DNA of 64,000 nt, taken from contig NZ_AFCF02000016.1 of assembly GCF_000203975.2 (NCBI RefSeq), positions 62,001 through 126,000 of the forward strand, read 5' to 3'. Shown one piece after another: positions 9,096 to 17,073 of this stretch; position 1 is the first letter of the stretch, and each line of letters begins with the position of its first letter. The notes beneath the pieces are model-generated. The model saw nothing but the letters and a program-made list of their open reading frames with translations, was not told the DNA's origin and searched no databases. The stretch comes from Leisingera sp. ANG1. GTDB lineage: Bacteria > Pseudomonadota > Alphaproteobacteria > Rhodobacterales > Rhodobacteraceae. Position numbers and translations under genes: made by a program.

Positions 9096-10129
9096 AATTT
9101 TCCCTCTTTGCGCATATGGAGCGGATTTCCGCGGCAGACGACCAGAAGAGGCTTTATGACGAGTTCATCCAGCTGTGCAAAATCGCCGATGACGGCGGTA
9201 TGCATGCGGTTTGGACCGGCGAGCATCACGGGATGAACTTCACCATCTCGCCGAACCCGTTTCTGAACCTCATCGACGTGGCGCGGCACACCAAGAACGT
9301 GCGGCTGGGCACCGGCACGGTGATTGCGCCGTTCTGGCATCCGATCCGGCTGGCGGGTGAGGCGGCGATGACCGACATCATCACCGAGGGCCGCCTGGAC
9401 CTGGGCATCGCCCGCGGGGCCTATTCGTTTGAATACGAACGCATGATGCCCGGCATGGACGCCTGGGAGGCGGGCCAGCGGATGCGGGAGCTGATCCCGG
9501 CAGTGCAGGGGTTGTGGCAGGGTGACTATGCGCAGGAGGGGGAGTTCCACTCCTTCCCGAAAACCACCTCCTCGCCCAAGCCGCTGCAGCAGGACGGGCC
9601 GCCGATCTGGGTCGCGGCGCGCGATCCCAACAGTCATGAATTCGCGGTGAAGAATGGTTGCAATGTGCAGGTGACGCCGCTGTGGAAGGGTGATGAGGAA
9701 ATCACCGACCTGATGGGCAAGTTCAACGATGCCTGTGCGAAACACAGCGACGTGCCGCGGCCCAAGATCATGCTGCTGCAGCACACCTATGTCGCGGACA
9801 GCGCCGAGGATGTGAAACGCGGGGCGGAGGAGCTGAACCGTTTCTACTGCTACTTCGGGGCCTGGTTCATGAACCAGCGGGACGTCAGCCAGGGCCTGAT
9901 TGATCCCCTGAGTGACGAGGAGATTGCCGCGCATCCCTTCTACAGCCCTGAAGCGATGGAGCGCGATCTGGTGATTGGCGAACCGGCGGCGGTGATCGAG
10001 CGGCTGAAAAAGTATGAGGCGCTGGGATATGATGAATACTCGTTCTGGATCGATAGCAGCATGAGTTTCGAGCGCAAGAAAGCCTCGCTTGAGCGGTTCA
10101 TCACCGAAGTCATGCCCGCGTTTCAGTAA
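9092..10129 (+). CDS. luciferase-like (LLM class) flavin-dependent monooxygenase
   Basis: A 345-residue bacterial-luciferase-like TIM barrel that uses reduced flavin and O2 to oxygenate an organic substrate. Landmarks are the N-terminal MKFSLFAHMERI, VWTGEHHGMNFTISPNPF, RLGTGTVIAPFWHPIRLAGEAAM, and the RGAYSFEYERM segment typical of the alkanal/limonene-type branch. It overlaps the flavin reductase by four bases (ATGA), the classical arrangement of a two-component system. The substrate is not deducible; a downstream aldehyde dehydrogenase suggests that oxygenation yields an aldehyde. Start chosen by the overlap and by the family N-terminus. Confidence 0.88.
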   Translation: MKFSLFAHMERISAADDQKRLYDEFIQLCKIADDGGMHAVWTGEHHGMNFTISPNPFLNLIDVARHTKNVRLGTGTVIAPFWHPIRLAGEAAMTDIITEGRLDLGIARGAYSFEYERMMPGMDAWEAGQRMRELIPAVQGLWQGDYAQEGEFHSFPKTTSSPKPLQQDGPPIWVAARDPNSHEFAVKNGCNVQVTPLWKGDEEITDLMGKFNDACAKHSDVPRPKIMLLQHTYVADSAEDVKRGAEELNRFYCYFGAWFMNQRDVSQGLIDPLSDEEIAAHPFYSPEAMERDLVIGEPAAVIERLKKYEALGYDEYSFWIDSSMSFERKKASLERFITEVMPAFQ

Positions 10130-10141
10130 GGGAACCTGAGA

Positions 10142-11605
10142 ATGCAGACATTCCAGCAGTATATCGGCGGTGCGTTCGAGGACGCGAGCGAGACCTTTGA
10201 CAGCCTCGATCCGGCCACCGGCAAACCCTGGGCACAGATGCCTGCCGCTTCGGCGGCGGATGTGGACCGGGCGGTCAAGGCTGCGGAGGCTGCGTTCTTC
10301 TCGCCTGAATGGTCTGGGATGACGGCCACCCAGCGCGGCAAGCTGCTGATGCGGCTGGCTGATCTGGTGGCGGAAAATGCGCCGCGACTGGCGGAGCTTG
10401 AAACCCGCGACACCGGCAAGATCATTCGCGAGACTTCGGCCCAGATTGCCTATGTGGCGGAATACTACCGCTACTATGCCGGCCTCGCCGACAAGATCGA
10501 AGGCGCGCATCTGCCGATTGATAAACCGGACATGGAGGTCTGGCTGCGGCGCGAGCCGGTGGGGGTGGTGGCGGCCATCGTGCCGTGGAATTCGCAGCTG
10601 TTCCTGTCTGCGGTCAAAATTGGCCCGGCGCTGGCGGCGGGCTGCACGGTTGTCTTGAAGGCGTCCGAGGAAGGCCCGGCGCCGATGCTGGAATTTGCCC
10701 GCATCTTTGATCAGGCGGGCTTTCCGCCCGGCGTGCTGAACGTGATCACCGGCGGGCCGGAGGCGGGTGCTGCGCTGACCAGCCACGCGTCGGTCGCCCA
10801 TGTGGCCTTCACCGGCGGGCCGGAGACCGCGCGCCATATCGTGCGCAACTCGGCAGAGAATCTTGCCTCCACCTCGCTGGAGCTGGGCGGCAAGTCGCCC
10901 TTTATCGTGTTCGACGATGCGGATCTGGAAAGCGCAGTGAATGCGCAGGTCTCTGGTATCTTCGCTGCCACCGGGCAAAGCTGCGTCGCGGGATCGCGGC
11001 TGGTGATCCAGAAGGGCATCAAGGATGCTTTCCTTGCGCGGCTGAAGGAGAAAGCCGAAGCGGTGGTGATCGGCGCGCCGGATGACATGGCAACCGAGGT
11101 CGGGCCGCTTTGCACCCTGAAACAGCGAGATCACGCACTGCGGCTGATCGGAGCCTCGGTTGACGCCGGGGCGAAACTGGTCACTGGCGGCGCAGCGCCG
11201 GAAGGGGAGGGGTTCTATTTTCCGCCCACGGTGCTGGATTGCTCCGGTGCACCGGAGGCACCCTGCCTGTCGACTGAATTCTTCGGCCCGGTGTTGTCGG
11301 TGGTGGAGTTTGAGACCGAGGCGGAGGCGATGGAAATCGCCAACAACACCGCATTTGGCCTGGCCTCGGGCGTGTTCACCCAAAACCTCACCCGCGCGCA
11401 CCGGATGATCCGGGGCATCCGGGCGGGCATCGTCTGGGTCAACACCTACCGCGCGGTGAGCCCGATTGCGCCCTTTGGGGGCCATGGGCTGTCGGGCCAC
11501 GGGCGCGAGGGCGGGCTGCAGGCGGCCTTGGATTACACCAAGGTGAAGGCCGTCTGGCTTCGCACCAGCGATGATCCAATCCCCGATCCCTTTGTGATGC
11601 GCTGA
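10142..11605 (+). CDS. NAD(P)+-dependent aldehyde dehydrogenase
   Basis: A 487-residue aldehyde dehydrogenase. It has the catalytic Cys at about 281 (TGQSCVAGSR), the general-base Glu at about 247 (LELGGKSPF), the cofactor-binding PWNSQLFLSAVKIGPAL segment and the Rossmann FTGGPETAR. The C-terminal SPIAPFGGHGLSGHGREGG is the usual subunit-contact strand. It is the last gene of the flavin monooxygenase operon, 12 bases after the LLM stop with a GGGAACC ribosome site. It presumably oxidises the aldehyde produced by the pathway to an acid. A hairpin follows at 11623. Confidence 0.93.
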   Translation: MQTFQQYIGGAFEDASETFDSLDPATGKPWAQMPAASAADVDRAVKAAEAAFFSPEWSGMTATQRGKLLMRLADLVAENAPRLAELETRDTGKIIRETSAQIAYVAEYYRYYAGLADKIEGAHLPIDKPDMEVWLRREPVGVVAAIVPWNSQLFLSAVKIGPALAAGCTVVLKASEEGPAPMLEFARIFDQAGFPPGVLNVITGGPEAGAALTSHASVAHVAFTGGPETARHIVRNSAENLASTSLELGGKSPFIVFDDADLESAVNAQVSGIFAATGQSCVAGSRLVIQKGIKDAFLARLKEKAEAVVIGAPDDMATEVGPLCTLKQRDHALRLIGASVDAGAKLVTGGAAPEGEGFYFPPTVLDCSGAPEAPCLSTEFFGPVLSVVEFETEAEAMEIANNTAFGLASGVFTQNLTRAHRMIRGIRAGIVWVNTYRAVSPIAPFGGHGLSGHGREGGLQAALDYTKVKAVWLRTSDDPIPDPFVMR

Positions 11606-11622
11606 TCTGAGGCGCTCAGGAA

Positions 11623-11676
11623 CGAGGGGGCTGCCTGCCCCCTCGCGCTCCCCCGGGGATATTTTCAGCCAGGAGA
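11623..11676 (+). terminator. hairpin plus conserved-looking GGGGATATTTT tail
   Basis: CGAGGGGG (11623-11630) pairs with CCCCCTCG (11638-11645) around a 7-base loop. It is followed by CTCCCCCGGGGATATTTTCA and a purine-rich GCCAGGAGAAG. This hairpin-then-GATATTT layout is, from memory, frequent downstream of genes in Rhodobacterales and may act as a terminator or RNA processing site. It closes the flavin monooxygenase operon. Nothing else is seen in 11606-11771. Confidence 0.55.
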
Positions 11677-11784
11677 AGAGGGGATCCGCGCCGTGCGGCA
11701 GCGGAATCTCTGGACGCGGGCGCTGATCGGGGCACACTTAATCAATACTGCAGCCGCTTTGGATGCAGCGTGAGGAGGTGTGTG

Positions 11785-11991
11785 ATGAGTGACGCAATTT
11801 ACAAGACGGTGGATGTGGTGGGCAGCTCGCAGTCCAGCATCGAGGACGCGATCAGCGGGGCGATTGCCCGCGCGTCCAAGACCATTGACCATATCAGCTG
11901 GTTCGAGGTCGGAGAGATCCGCGGCCATGTCGAGGACGGCAAGGTGGCCCATTACCAGGTGGGGCTGAAGATCGGCTTCCGGCTGGACTGA
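11785..11991 (+). CDS. dodecin family flavin-binding protein
   Basis: A 68-residue protein of the dodecin family, small dodecameric shells that store FMN/riboflavin or CoA. It matches the family from YKTVDVVGSSQSSIEDAI through ISWFEVGEIRGHVEDGK to HYQVGLKIGFRLD; the Trp of SWFEV is the flavin-stacking residue. The start at 11785 is used rather than the ATG 15 bases upstream because GAGGAGGTG (11772-11780) is correctly spaced for it. It is a separate unit, but lies next to a flavin-consuming operon, where flavin buffering could be useful (inference). Confidence 0.93.
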   Translation: MSDAIYKTVDVVGSSQSSIEDAISGAIARASKTIDHISWFEVGEIRGHVEDGKVAHYQVGLKIGFRLD

Positions 11992-12072
11992 TCCGGCAGA
12001 GACGGGCGCAAGTGGCGCAGCGGCGCGGATGCGCTATCTGTTGGCGCAGACCCGGATGGGGAGCGTTTCCAG

Positions 12073-12969
12073 ATGCAGATCAGCCCCCGCAGCGTGATTG
12101 TGCTGGGCGGCACGGGGTTTCTCGGCCGCCGGGTGGTTCGGCGTCTTCAGCAGCAGGGATGCCGCGTCAGCGCAGGCACCCGCACCCCCGGCGCACCAGC
12201 GCCGGAGGAATGGGAGACCGGGGTGCAGCAGGTGCAGGTCGATCTTGCGCAGCAGGGTGTCATGGCGCGCGCCCTCAGCGGCGCCGGCTGGGTGGTCAAC
12301 TGCATCGGATTTTACACGGAGACACGGCAGCAGAGTTTTCAGGACGTGCACCTGGCAGGCGCCCGCAGGGTTGCCCGGCTGGTGCAGGAGACACCTGGCC
12401 AGCGGCTGATCCACGTCTCCGGGATCGGTGCCAGCCTGCATTCGCCCTCAGCCTATGTGCGGGCCAGGGCAGAAGGCGAGGTGGCCGTGCGAAATGCCTG
12501 CCCCGATGCGGTGATCCTGCGGCCCAGCGTGATGTTCTGCCAGGGCGGCGTGTTCTTTGGCGATCTGCAGAAGATCGCAGCCCGCCTGCCGGTGATCCCG
12601 CTGTTCGGGGCCGGACGCACCCGGCTGCAGCCGGTTTGGGTGGAGGATGTGGCCGAAGCGGTGGCCTGTGTGCTGGAAGGGCCGCGCGCGCAGCGGAAAG
12701 TCTATGAGCTGGGCGGGCCGGATGTGTTTGCTTACCGCGACATCCTGCGGCGGCTGGCGGCCCGCAGTGGCCGCCGCCGCCTGCTGCTGCCGGTGCCCTT
12801 TGCGCTGTGGCGGCTTGCGGCGGCGCTGCTGGCGCCGCTGTCAAAACCGCCGGTCACCCCGGCGCAGATTGCGCTGATGCGGCGCGACAATACCGTGGGC
12901 GCAGGTGTTGCAGGGTTCACCGATCTGGGGATCAAGCCGCATTCCGCCGTGGCGATGGGGCTGGTGTAG
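12073..12969 (+). CDS. NDUFA9-like NAD-binding SDR-family protein
   Basis: A 298-residue atypical/extended short-chain dehydrogenase relative. The N-terminal VIVLGGTGFLGRRVVRRL (GxxGxxG at about residues 12-18) is the dinucleotide-binding fold. It lacks a convincing YxxxK catalytic pair and instead has HVSGIGASLHSPSAYVRARAEGE and VILRPSVMFCQGG, as in the NDUFA9-type accessory proteins of complex I and NmrA-like proteins. The C-terminus (RRLLLPVPFALWRLAAALLAPL) is hydrophobic and may contact the membrane. No operon partner is evident. Whether it has enzymatic activity is unknown. Confidence 0.8.
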   Translation: MQISPRSVIVLGGTGFLGRRVVRRLQQQGCRVSAGTRTPGAPAPEEWETGVQQVQVDLAQQGVMARALSGAGWVVNCIGFYTETRQQSFQDVHLAGARRVARLVQETPGQRLIHVSGIGASLHSPSAYVRARAEGEVAVRNACPDAVILRPSVMFCQGGVFFGDLQKIAARLPVIPLFGAGRTRLQPVWVEDVAEAVACVLEGPRAQRKVYELGGPDVFAYRDILRRLAARSGRRRLLLPVPFALWRLAAALLAPLSKPPVTPAQIALMRRDNTVGAGVAGFTDLGIKPHSAVAMGLV

Positions 12970-12999
12970 ATCGAAGGGGTCCTGCCCCCGTCCGCCCTG

Positions 13000-13974
13000 T
13001 CAGCCGCTGGTGTTCCTGACCCAGGGCTTCTCCTGCACTCGTGCCTCGCGGATGGTCCGCCCGTAATGCCCGCTGAACGACCGCCCCAGCGAAGAGGCAG
13101 AGGAAAACCCGCAGCGCATCGCAATCTGCTCCAGGCTGAGATGGGTTTCCTCCGACAGGTAGCGGGCGTGCTGGAGCCGCAGCATCTTGTAGTATTTTCC
13201 CGGCGTCATGCCGAGTTCGCGCTGGAACGCCCGGGCCAGGGTGCGTTCGGACAGCGACACCCGCTTGGCCAGGGCCGCCGTGCTTAGCGGGGTTTCGATG
13301 GTCTCGGCCATCAGGTTCGCGGCCTTCAGGATCTTGGGCGAGCCGCGCTGCTCCAGCCTCGCGGCGCCGCGGTTCAGTTCCGACTGGCGCGACGGGTCAT
13401 AGACAAACATCGTTGAGGCACCGAAGGCGGCGGCGGAACCGTAAAGATCCTGAATGAGGCTCAGCATCATGTCGAGCGCGGTGCTGGCGCCGCCGCAGGT
13501 CAGGAAGGGGCCGGAGCGGACAAAGCGGGCTGTCGAAACCTCGGCATTCGGGAAGGCCTCGGCAAAGGCGTCCAGCTCCTGCCAGTGGATCGTCGCGCTG
13601 TGCCCGTCCAGCACCCCGGCCGCAGCCAGCAGCCAGGCGGCGGTATCGAGCGCCAGTACGAGCCGGGCAGCCCGCGTGGCTGCCCGGAGCTTGGCCAGCA
13701 GGGCAGGCGTCACCTGTTCGCGCACATGGTAGCCGGCAACCAGAACCAGGGTGCGGTTGCCCTGGCCTTCGTCAAAGGCACCGTCCGGTGTGATCTGCAG
13801 CCCGCTGGAACTGCGCACCGGCGCCCCGTTCAGCGTGGTGACACGCCATCCGGCAACATCCTGGCCCGCATTCATCCGCACATCGCGCAGCGGTTCCATG
13901 GCGCTGGCCAGCACCATGTTGGAAAACCCCTCGAACAGCAGGAATTCGAATATTGGCGGCGGATTTGTCTGCAT
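13000..13974 (-). CDS. GlxA-family (DJ-1/PfpI + AraC) transcriptional regulator, probable carnitine regulator
   Basis: A 324-residue regulator. Residues about 1-190 are a class I glutamine-amidotransferase-like sensor domain (FEFLLFEGFSNMVLASAMEPLR, LVLVAGYHV, DTAAWLLAAAGVLDG). A C-terminal AraC DNA-binding domain with two helix-turn-helix motifs follows (LSTAALAKRVSLSERTLARA; LSLEQIAMRCGFSSASSLGR). The ATG at 13974 (MQTNPPP) is chosen over one at 14070 because the domain begins directly after it. Carnitine and betaine regulators (CdhR, GbdR) belong to this family, and the gene is divergent from the carnitine operon, so it is probably its activator. It has no adjacent gene on its own strand. 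Confidence 0.9.
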   Translation of the reverse strand: MQTNPPPIFEFLLFEGFSNMVLASAMEPLRDVRMNAGQDVAGWRVTTLNGAPVRSSSGLQITPDGAFDEGQGNRTLVLVAGYHVREQVTPALLAKLRAATRAARLVLALDTAAWLLAAAGVLDGHSATIHWQELDAFAEAFPNAEVSTARFVRSGPFLTCGGASTALDMMLSLIQDLYGSAAAFGASTMFVYDPSRQSELNRGAARLEQRGSPKILKAANLMAETIETPLSTAALAKRVSLSERTLARAFQRELGMTPGKYYKMLRLQHARYLSEETHLSLEQIAMRCGFSSASSLGRSFSGHYGRTIREARVQEKPWVRNTSG

Positions 13975-14010
13975 CTGTATAGTAATTGACCGAAATTGTA
14001 TAAGCGCTGC

Positions 14011-14052
14011 GTCAACTCCTGCGCTAATCACGCAGGAAGTCAAGCATCTTGA
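14011..14052. promoter_or_regulatory. dyads in the regulator/carnitine operon divergent promoter
   Basis: TCCTGCG (14017-14023) and CGCAGGA (14031-14037) form a perfect dyad with a 7-base spacer. TCAAG-cat-CTTGA follows at 14040-14052, and the direct repeat GTCAA occurs at 14011-14015 and 14039-14043. They lie between the two divergent genes and are candidate sites for the GlxA/AraC-type regulator. No clear -35/-10 pair was assigned. Confidence 0.4.
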
Positions 14053-14102
14053 CGATCCGCCGAAGACCACCTGACGCCTGCTCTCTAACCGCTGATACCT
14101 TC

Positions 14103-16049
14103 ATGACTACCGCTCCTCTTCTCTGGCAGCCGGATCTTTCGGCGCGCCGCAAACCTTTGCTGTCCGGCTTCATGGCGCAGGCTTCTGCTGCCGCTGGTAC
14201 AGCTCTGGACAGCTTCGCCGCACTGCACGCCTGGTCGGTTGCGCAGCCGCAGGACTTCTGGCCGCTGGCCTGGGACTTTTGCGGGCTAGAGGGCGATCAG
14301 GGCACGGTTCCGTTGCTGGCCCATCAGGACCCGATGCAAGTCCGCTTCTTCCCCGAAGCGCGGCTGAACATCGTGGAGACATTCCTGAAGAACGCTGACG
14401 GGCGCGAGGCAATTGTGTTCATCGGTGAGGATGGCCGCCGCATGGCCTGGACCCGCGCAGAGCTGAAGCGCGAGGTTGAAATGCTCGCTGCCGCCCTGCG
14501 GGACGCCGGGATCGGCGCTGGCGACCACGTCGCGGGCTATGTGCCGAACATGCCGCAGACCGTGGCGGCGATGCTGGCCACGGCCTCTCTGGGGGCGGTC
14601 TGGTCCTCCTGCGCGCCGGAGAGCGGGCCGGATGTGGTGGTCGACCGGTTTGGCCAGATCGAGCCCAAGCTGATGTTTGCCGCAGATGGCTATTTCTACA
14701 ACGGCAAGGTGTTTGAGACCCGCGCCGCCATTGCCGAGGTCGCCGCCCGGGTGCCGTCGGTCCGGCAGATCGTGGTCTGGCCCTATGCCGGCGAGGCGCA
14801 GGACCTGCCGAAAGGCATGGCCGCCTATGAGGGTTTCAAGCAGGAAGATGCCCCGGCGCTGGACTGCCGTCCCATGGGCTTCCGCGATCCGCTCTATGTG
14901 ATGTTTTCCTCCGGCACCACCGGCAAGCCCAAGTGCATTGAGCATTCCGGCGGCGGCACCCTGCTGCGGATGCTGGTGGAGCAGCAGCTGCACTGCGACC
15001 TGCAACCGGGCGACCGGATGTTCTATTACACCACCTGCAACTGGATGATGTGGAACTGGCAGGTGGCGGCGCTGGCCTCCGAGGCCGTGATCGTGCTGTT
15101 TGACGGCAATCCGATGTATCCGGGCATGCGCCGCCTGTTCGACCTGGCTGAGGCGGAGAAGGTCACGCATTTCGGTATTTCCGCCAAATACATCGATGCC
15201 TCGCAAAAGCGCCGCAACCGGCCTGCGGACAGTCATGACCTGGCTGCGCTGCGGGTGGTTCTGTCCACCGGTTCGCCGCTGTCGCCCGAGGGCTTTGCCC
15301 ATGTCTATGCCGACTGGAAGGCGGATGTGCAGCTGGCCTCGATCTGCGGCGGCACCGATATTCTGGGCTGTTTCATCGGCGGCTGCCCGCTGCTGCCGGT
15401 GCATCAGGGCGAAATTCAGGCGCCGATGCTGGGGCTGGATGTGGCGACTCTGAACGATCAGGGCGAACCTGTTGAAGGTGTGGCGGGCGAGCTGGTCTGC
15501 CGCAATGCGCATCCGTCGATGCCGACGCGGTTCCTGAACGACCCCGGCAATGCCCGTTACCGCGCCAGCTATTTCGAAGCCTATCCCAATATCTGGCGGC
15601 AGGGCGATTTCACCATCCGCACGGAACATGGCGGCTATGTGGTGCTGGGCCGCTCGGACGCGACGCTGAACCCCGGCGGCGTGCGGATCGGCACGGCGGA
15701 AATCTACCGGCAGCTCGACAAGATAGACGAGGTCGCGGATGCGGTGGTGGTCGGCCAGAGCATCGATAACGACGTGCGGGTGGTGCTGTTTGTGGTTCCT
15801 GCCGAAAGTGCTGCGCTAGACGACGCGCTAACCGCCCGGATCAAAACGGAAATCCGCAGAAATGCCTCGCCACGCCACGTGCCCGCGAAAATCATCGCCG
15901 TCGCAGACATCCCGCGCACCAAGTCCGGCAAGACTGCCGAGCTGGCGGTGCGCGATGTGGTGAACAAACATCCCGTCCGCAACCTCTCCGGCCTCGCCAA
16001 TCCGCAGGTGCTGGAGCTGTTTGCGGATCACCCTGAATTGCAAGCTTAA
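14103..16049 (+). CDS. acetoacetate--CoA ligase
   Basis: Activates acetoacetate with ATP and CoA to acetoacetyl-CoA. The 648 residues have the length of the AACS family (about 650). The adenylation core is evident: SSGTTGKPK at about 269-277, YTTCNWMMWNWQ, GISAKYIDASQK, CGGTDILGCF, GDFTIRTEHGGYVVLGRSDATLNPGG and a C-terminal catalytic-Lys motif PRTKSGKTAE. The start at 14103 (MTTAPLLW) gives the family N-terminus; an in-frame ATG at 14049 lies in the regulatory region. In this cluster it recycles the acetoacetate released by the beta-keto acid cleavage enzyme during carnitine breakdown. Confidence 0.93.
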   Translation: MTTAPLLWQPDLSARRKPLLSGFMAQASAAAGTALDSFAALHAWSVAQPQDFWPLAWDFCGLEGDQGTVPLLAHQDPMQVRFFPEARLNIVETFLKNADGREAIVFIGEDGRRMAWTRAELKREVEMLAAALRDAGIGAGDHVAGYVPNMPQTVAAMLATASLGAVWSSCAPESGPDVVVDRFGQIEPKLMFAADGYFYNGKVFETRAAIAEVAARVPSVRQIVVWPYAGEAQDLPKGMAAYEGFKQEDAPALDCRPMGFRDPLYVMFSSGTTGKPKCIEHSGGGTLLRMLVEQQLHCDLQPGDRMFYYTTCNWMMWNWQVAALASEAVIVLFDGNPMYPGMRRLFDLAEAEKVTHFGISAKYIDASQKRRNRPADSHDLAALRVVLSTGSPLSPEGFAHVYADWKADVQLASICGGTDILGCFIGGCPLLPVHQGEIQAPMLGLDVATLNDQGEPVEGVAGELVCRNAHPSMPTRFLNDPGNARYRASYFEAYPNIWRQGDFTIRTEHGGYVVLGRSDATLNPGGVRIGTAEIYRQLDKIDEVADAVVVGQSIDNDVRVVLFVVPAESAALDDALTARIKTEIRRNASPRHVPAKIIAVADIPRTKSGKTAELAVRDVVNKHPVRNLSGLANPQVLELFADHPELQA

Positions 16050-16067
16050 CCCCAAAGGAGCGAGACC

Positions 16068-16985
16068 ATGCCCCTGACCATGAACCGAGACGTCTTCATC
16101 ACTGCCGCCGTGACCGGCTCTGGCGGCACCCAGGACAAATCCCCCCATGTGCCGCGCTCGCCCAAGCAGATCGCGGAGTCCGCGATCGCGGCGGCCAAGG
16201 CTGGTGCGGCGGTGGTGCATTGCCATGTGCGCGACCCCGAAACCGGTGCACCGTCCCGGAAACTTGAGTATTACCGGGAGCTTACTGACCGCATCCGCGA
16301 TTCCGAAGTTGACGTGGTGCTGAACCTGACCGCAGGCATGGGCGGCGACATCGTGTTCGGCTCGACTGAAGCGCCGCTGCCGGTCAACGAGGCGGCAACC
16401 GACATGATCGGCGCCACCGAGCGGATGGCCCATATCGCCGAATGCCTGCCGGAAATCTGCACGCTCGACTGCGGCACCATGAACTTTGCCGAGGCCGATT
16501 ACGTCATGACCAACACACCGGGCATGCTGCGGGCGATGGGTCAGATGATGACCGATCTGGGCGTGAAGCCGGAGATCGAGGCGTTTGATACCGGCCACCT
16601 GTGGTTTGCCAAGCAATTGGTAAAAGAAGGAATTCTGGAGCCGAACGCGCTGGTGCAGCTGTGCATGGGTGTTCCGTGGGGCGCGCCGAACGACCTCAAC
16701 ACCTTCATGGCGATGGTCAACAATGTGCCGTCCGACTGGACCTGGTCGGCGTTCTCCCTTGGCCGGGACCAGATGCCCTATGCGGCGCAGTCGGTGCTGG
16801 CGGGCGGCAACGTGCGGGTGGGCCTTGAGGACAACCTGTTCCTGGACAAGGGCGTGCTGGCCACCAACGCACAGCTTGTGGAGCGCGCGGTCGGCGTGAT
16901 CGAGGGCATGGGCGCCCGGATCATCGGCCCGGAGGCGGTCCGCGAGAAGCTGGGCCTGACCAAGCGCGCGCCGGTGGCGAAATAA
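16068..16985 (+). CDS. beta-keto acid cleavage enzyme (BKACE), probable 3-dehydrocarnitine:acetyl-CoA cleavage
   Basis: A 305-residue TIM-barrel protein of the BKACE family, which condenses a beta-keto acid with acetyl-CoA to give acetoacetate and a new acyl-CoA. The zinc ligands sit in VVHCHVRDP (His 51 and 53), and the family pattern continues with LNLTAGMGGD, LDCGTMNF, EAFDTGHLWFAKQL, MGVPWGAPN and GLEDNLFLDKGVLATN. Between an acetoacetate ligase and a carnitine dehydrogenase, the substrate is almost certainly 3-dehydrocarnitine, giving betainyl-CoA and acetoacetate (the CdhC role in pseudomonads). A good GGAG ribosome site precedes the ATG. Confidence 0.92.
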   Translation: MPLTMNRDVFITAAVTGSGGTQDKSPHVPRSPKQIAESAIAAAKAGAAVVHCHVRDPETGAPSRKLEYYRELTDRIRDSEVDVVLNLTAGMGGDIVFGSTEAPLPVNEAATDMIGATERMAHIAECLPEICTLDCGTMNFAEADYVMTNTPGMLRAMGQMMTDLGVKPEIEAFDTGHLWFAKQLVKEGILEPNALVQLCMGVPWGAPNDLNTFMAMVNNVPSDWTWSAFSLGRDQMPYAAQSVLAGGNVRVGLEDNLFLDKGVLATNAQLVERAVGVIEGMGARIIGPEAVREKLGLTKRAPVAK

Positions 16986-16995
16986 GCCGAAATGC

Positions 16996-17037
16996 GGGGG
17001 TGCCACGCGTGCACCCCCTGTACACCCCCTGTGCACC
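16996..17037 (+). repeat. intercistronic hairpin with 11-base tandem repeats
   Basis: GGGGGTGC (16996-17003) pairs with GCACCCCC (17011-17018) across a 7-base loop. The right arm is the first of two copies of an 11-base unit (GCACCCCCTGT at 17011-17021, ACACCCCCTGT at 17022-17032), followed by GCACC. The left arm can therefore alternatively pair with either unit. It lies between the BKACE gene and the carnitine dehydrogenase gene, with no T-run, so it is more likely an mRNA processing or stability element than a terminator. Confidence 0.6.
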
Positions 17038-17073
17038 GGCGGGCGCACAGGGAAGGCGATCAGAGGATAGATC

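Noticed and set aside
9044-11737. Open frame of about 897 codons on the minus strand
   Set aside because: It lies exactly opposite the luciferase-like and aldehyde dehydrogenase genes, encodes a low-complexity His/Arg/Gly-rich sequence and matches no family; a by-product of high GC at third codon positions.
12012-12707. Open frame overlapping the NDUFA9-like gene in another frame
   Set aside because: Starts without ribosome site and has no recognisable fold; the overlapping SDR-like frame has a clear nucleotide-binding motif.
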